Shown here: positions 4,545 to 7,095 of the stretch, piece after piece | How positions within the stretch are numbered: position 1 is the first letter of the stretch | Layout: every line of letters starts with the position of its first letter | NCBI GenBank assembly: GCA_023128455.1 | Contig: JAGMDW010000042.1 | Coordinates: 1-7,095, forward strand | From: Desulfurellaceae bacterium | GTDB taxonomy: Bacteria > Campylobacterota_A > Desulfurellia > JAGGSF01 | DNA length: 7,095 bases | Direction: 5' to 3' | Position numbers and translations under genes: made by a program | The notes under the pieces: model-generated | Databases searched by the model: none | What the model was told of the DNA's origin: nothing | The model's input: only the letters and a program-made list of their open reading frames with translations

Positions 4545-6488
4545 TTATATTAAATGCTCTTTTGATCTATAGGAAATCTTTACCTTATTAGGCTTTAATG
4601 TCACACATATCAAACCACATCTGCCTGTAGACAAACTTGAATTTTTCCTTCCTCCAAAACAAATATTAAATTTTCTTGTGGGGGTTTGAATCTCAGCTAT
4701 ATACGGTTTCATCTTTAATTGTATTTTTTTGTATTTGGCAAATATTGTCCCTTTATCTCCGTATAATGAAATATAAGTGGTATTTAATTTCCCCTGAAAA
4801 TCAAAATCCCTTTTTTTATATATCTTTATATGGTGCTGGCTGATAAAATCATCTACTATCTTTTTATTCCATGATGAGAGATTGTGTGTAATAAGCACAT
4901 TGTTTTCTCCTTCATAAAAAAGGACTGCTCCTCCCCTGTATAGATCAAAGAAATATATTTTTTTAACATTATTTTCAATTGAAAGAACCACAAAACAAAC
5001 GACAAAAACAAAAACCACAACAGGTAAAAATTTATACTTCTTTTTAAAAACAAGAACAAGGAAACAATAGGAGAGAAAGATAAATACCAGAGGAATAAAG
5101 AATAATTTAGAAAAACTAAAACTACCAAAAAATGCAATAAAATGAATAAATAAATGAGAAACAGCGCTTAGCACAAAAAATAGCAACTTATTTAAAACAT
5201 AGATATTCAACAAGCTGAATAAAGAAGAAAATATGGTAAATGGCAAAATAAAAAAACCCATTAAAGGGACAGCCACTAAATTGGCACCGATCCCCGCTAT
5301 TGCCAGACGATGAAAATAATATGTAGAAAGAGGTACACTAAACAAAAACATAATTACTATAAAAAGAAGATACCCTTTTATTCCCTTATAGCCCTTTTTC
5401 TGTAAACTAATGTATGTAAATATGGCAAAAAAGGTCATAGAAAAAGAAAGAACAAACGATGCAGAACTGATGATTAGAGGATTTACAATCGAAAAAAGTA
5501 TCGCTATAAAGAAAAGAATATTATAAGATTGTTTTGTTTTGCCGCTTAAAACAATTAAAAAGGAAAAAAGAACAAAGGATAGTGCCCTTAAAGTGGGAAT
5601 CCTTAAGCCCACTATGCATGCATACAACAAAACGAAGGGGATAGTAAAGAGAAAGGCTTGTAGTTTTAAGTTATAGCGACGATAAAAATAGGGTATATGT
5701 CCGATAACAAGATAAAATAAAGGATAAAATATCATAATAACAAATCCCAAATGCAAACCAGAAACAGCGGTGAGATGAGCAGTTTGAGTCCTAACAAACA
5801 TATCTTTTATGTCCTTTTTTAATCCTGTCCTGTCTCCAAATACACAAGATTTCAAAAGTCCACTCACATCCTCATCGCAAAAAGCATCTATATTTTCTTC
5901 CAACTTGTTTCTTATTCTAAAAAAAAGCGTTCCTATTCCTTTCTCCTCACCTATAAATGATTGATAAAAGGGATAAACAACAAAATGCACCCTTCTTTGC
6001 AATAGATATTTCCTAAAATCAAATTGGAGATGATTGTAAGAAAGATTGACGGCAGGAATAAGTTTTCCTCTAATGTAAAAAATATCGCCAGGAGAAATCT
6101 TTCCCTTATAGTTTTTTAAAGCAACATACACATTAAATCTTTTCCCCTCAAAATGTGTAGATGCTATAAAATGAGTGGAATGGTGGCTATAACCTATTCC
6201 AGATTTAACAGCAACATTCAGGGAAACAACCTTGTTTTTAAACTCGTTTTCTATATTTAAAAAATTCTTCTCTAAAAGATGGTAAGAAAGAATACAAACA
6301 AAAAAAACAATAATGGAAGAAACGAAGATAAGATATGCACGGTGAAAGAGAAGCAGTAAAGCGGGCAAAAGAAACAAAATACCTATATATCTCCCGCTCA
6401 CTGCAAAATAAGCAGCGACAACAGCCAAAAAAAGAGGAAGAAAAGGTATTCTATATTCAACAAAAGAGACAATGTCTCTCAGATTCAT
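4545..6488 (-). CDS. comEC: ComEC/Rec2-family DNA-uptake channel with degenerate C-terminal domain
   Basis: The 647-residue inner-membrane protein has the ComEC layout. Two or three N-terminal membrane segments (about 17-68) are followed by a soluble DUF4131-like region (about 80-175). The Competence domain comes next, with the conserved TAVSGLHLG at 240-248 and about ten further membrane segments up to 503. ComEC carries single-stranded DNA across the inner membrane in natural transformation. The canonical C-terminal metallo-beta-lactamase-like domain (about 250 residues) is replaced by about 138 residues. FFDLYRGGAVLF (513-524) sits where FLDVGQGDA is expected, and no HxHxDH metal motif follows. 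The nuclease-like function is thus probably absent. The ATG at 6488 is the only option, since an in-frame TAA lies at 6498-6500. The nearest GGAG is 18 nt upstream, so expression likely depends on coupling to the memo-like gene ending 4 nt earlier. Confidence 0.88.
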   Translation of the reverse strand: MNLRDIVSFVEYRIPFLPLFLAVVAAYFAVSGRYIGILFLLPALLLLFHRAYLIFVSSIIVFFVCILSYHLLEKNFLNIENEFKNKVVSLNVAVKSGIGYSHHSTHFIASTHFEGKRFNVYVALKNYKGKISPGDIFYIRGKLIPAVNLSYNHLQFDFRKYLLQRRVHFVVYPFYQSFIGEEKGIGTLFFRIRNKLEENIDAFCDEDVSGLLKSCVFGDRTGLKKDIKDMFVRTQTAHLTAVSGLHLGFVIMIFYPLFYLVIGHIPYFYRRYNLKLQAFLFTIPFVLLYACIVGLRIPTLRALSFVLFSFLIVLSGKTKQSYNILFFIAILFSIVNPLIISSASFVLSFSMTFFAIFTYISLQKKGYKGIKGYLLFIVIMFLFSVPLSTYYFHRLAIAGIGANLVAVPLMGFFILPFTIFSSLFSLLNIYVLNKLLFFVLSAVSHLFIHFIAFFGSFSFSKLFFIPLVFIFLSYCFLVLVFKKKYKFLPVVVFVFVVCFVVLSIENNVKKIYFFDLYRGGAVLFYEGENNVLITHNLSSWNKKIVDDFISQHHIKIYKKRDFDFQGKLNTTYISLYGDKGTIFAKYKKIQLKMKPYIAEIQTPTRKFNICFGGRKNSSLSTGRCGLICVTLKPNKVKISYRSKEHLI

Positions 6489-6492
6489 TAAA

Positions 6493-7095
6493 TTAAATTA
6501 TAACAACTCCCGCATAGCCTACTACATGTTCATAATCTCCACTGACATCTCCACTCGTTTTATGCTCTATTACGATAACCTGTTTTGCACCCAACAATTT
6601 GCCGGCTACAATGGCAGAAACGGCACAGCCTACACCACACATAGAAATACCACGCTCCATAGCAATATTTAAAAGTCCCCTTTCATCAAGTTTCTCTATC
6701 TCTTTCAAAGCCAGGCGATCTTTCTCTAATGTCAATTCCTGATTTTCATAGTGATTCATATCTGTAGACACTATAATCATTACTTTTCTATCATCTCTCT
6801 CGATTGCTTTTGCTATATGCTCTCCTACAACCCTTAAAGTATTATAATCGCGAGCGCCTATAACCAACGGAACAATATTAAAATCCTTCCCATAAAGGGA
6901 TGAGGTGTACTGCAGAAAAGGCAGTTGAACCTCTATACTGTGTTCATATTTATGGGCAGTCACATCCTTTTCGAATGGCTCACCACAAGACAAAAGATAT
7001 TCGCCTATCTTTCCATCAATCTCAACATCGCCCAAAGGCATTCTAAAAACCCCACTGTCAATTAAGGCGATTGGTTTCCCTAAACCTGTATGATT
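6493..7095 (-). CDS. amrB: Memo-family protein, AmmeMemoRadiSam system protein B (5' partial)
   Basis: The frame stays open to the right edge, so the ATG at 7041 is internal. The preceding codons read NHTGLGKP, which matches the family PNHTG motif. About 200 residues are visible of an expected ~270. Recognisable blocks are EHSIEVQLPF (51-60 of the fragment), VSTDMNHYE (109-117), CGVG (153-156), TSGDVSGD (180-187) and VVGYAG (191-196), all typical of bacterial Memo proteins. The family is related to extradiol dioxygenases, and human MEMO1 binds a metal through His and Cys residues. The PNHTG histidine is kept here, while the human Cys position appears to be Asp in bacterial members. Bacterial Memo is usually encoded with an AMMECR1 protein and a radical SAM protein; neither is within the window, though they may lie off the right edge. 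Its stop is 4 nt before comEC. Confidence 0.92.
   Translation of the reverse strand, partial: NHTGLGKPIALIDSGVFRMPLGDVEIDGKIGEYLLSCGEPFEKDVTAHKYEHSIEVQLPFLQYTSSLYGKDFNIVPLVIGARDYNTLRVVGEHIAKAIERDDRKVMIIVSTDMNHYENQELTLEKDRLALKEIEKLDERGLLNIAMERGISMCGVGCAVSAIVAGKLLGAKQVIVIEHKTSGDVSGDYEHVVGYAGVVII

Noticed and set aside
4856..5137. A 93-residue minus-strand frame rich in leucine and phenylalanine within comEC
   Set aside because: It is an out-of-frame reading of the hydrophobic 3' part of comEC; its hydrophobicity follows from T-rich codons. I also considered whether it restores the missing ComEC C terminus by a frameshift, but it contains no HxHxDH motif.

Overview
The window is AT-rich bacterial chromosome, tightly packed, with short gene overlaps and with RNA genes, phage genes and CRISPR arrays absent as far as I can see. 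A lipoprotein resembling the type IV pilus pilotin PilF/PilW suggests a diderm (Gram-negative-type) organism. The BCAM0308-family protein, the Memo-family protein and the GxxExxY remnant are typical of environmental, often anaerobic lineages. I cannot assign a phylum from sequence alone.

Layout. (1) Positions 1-796, + strand: the 3' end of a sensor histidine kinase followed, with a 1-bp overlap, by a stand-alone response-regulator receiver protein. (2) Positions 789-3185, - strand: a three-gene overlapping operon read from right to left, consisting of a BCAM0308-family zinc-ribbon protein, an extended-SDR (NAD-dependent epimerase-like) protein, and the methionine-salvage isomerase MtnA. The 3' end of mtnA overlaps the 3' end of the receiver gene by 8 bp. 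(3) Positions 3186-3791: a roughly 600-bp stretch with no intact gene. It holds a 62-bp nested palindrome, a decayed GxxExxY-family gene inside a small element with AACCACAGAG-type inverted ends, several related short repeats, and a good promoter facing right. (4) Positions 3792-4544, + strand: a TPR lipoprotein of PilF/PilW type, apparently read from a leaderless or nearly leaderless message. (5) Positions 4545-7095, - strand: a Memo/AmmeMemoRadiSam-B protein cut by the right edge, then a ComEC/Rec2-like DNA-uptake channel 4 nt downstream. The last base of the TPR gene abuts the last base of comEC.

How the parts fit. The pilotin-like TPR lipoprotein and ComEC both belong to the general type IV pilus/natural transformation theme, although they are convergent and not co-transcribed. 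The kinase-receiver pair is a signalling module whose output is not visible here. The BCAM0308/SDR/MtnA operon is an unusual combination with overlapping starts, which implies translational coupling.

No wholly new system is demonstrated. The least explained parts are the repeat and palindrome cluster around the GxxExxY pseudogene, the ComEC protein with a degenerate C-terminal domain, the apparently leaderless TPR gene, and the BCAM0308/SDR/MtnA operon.
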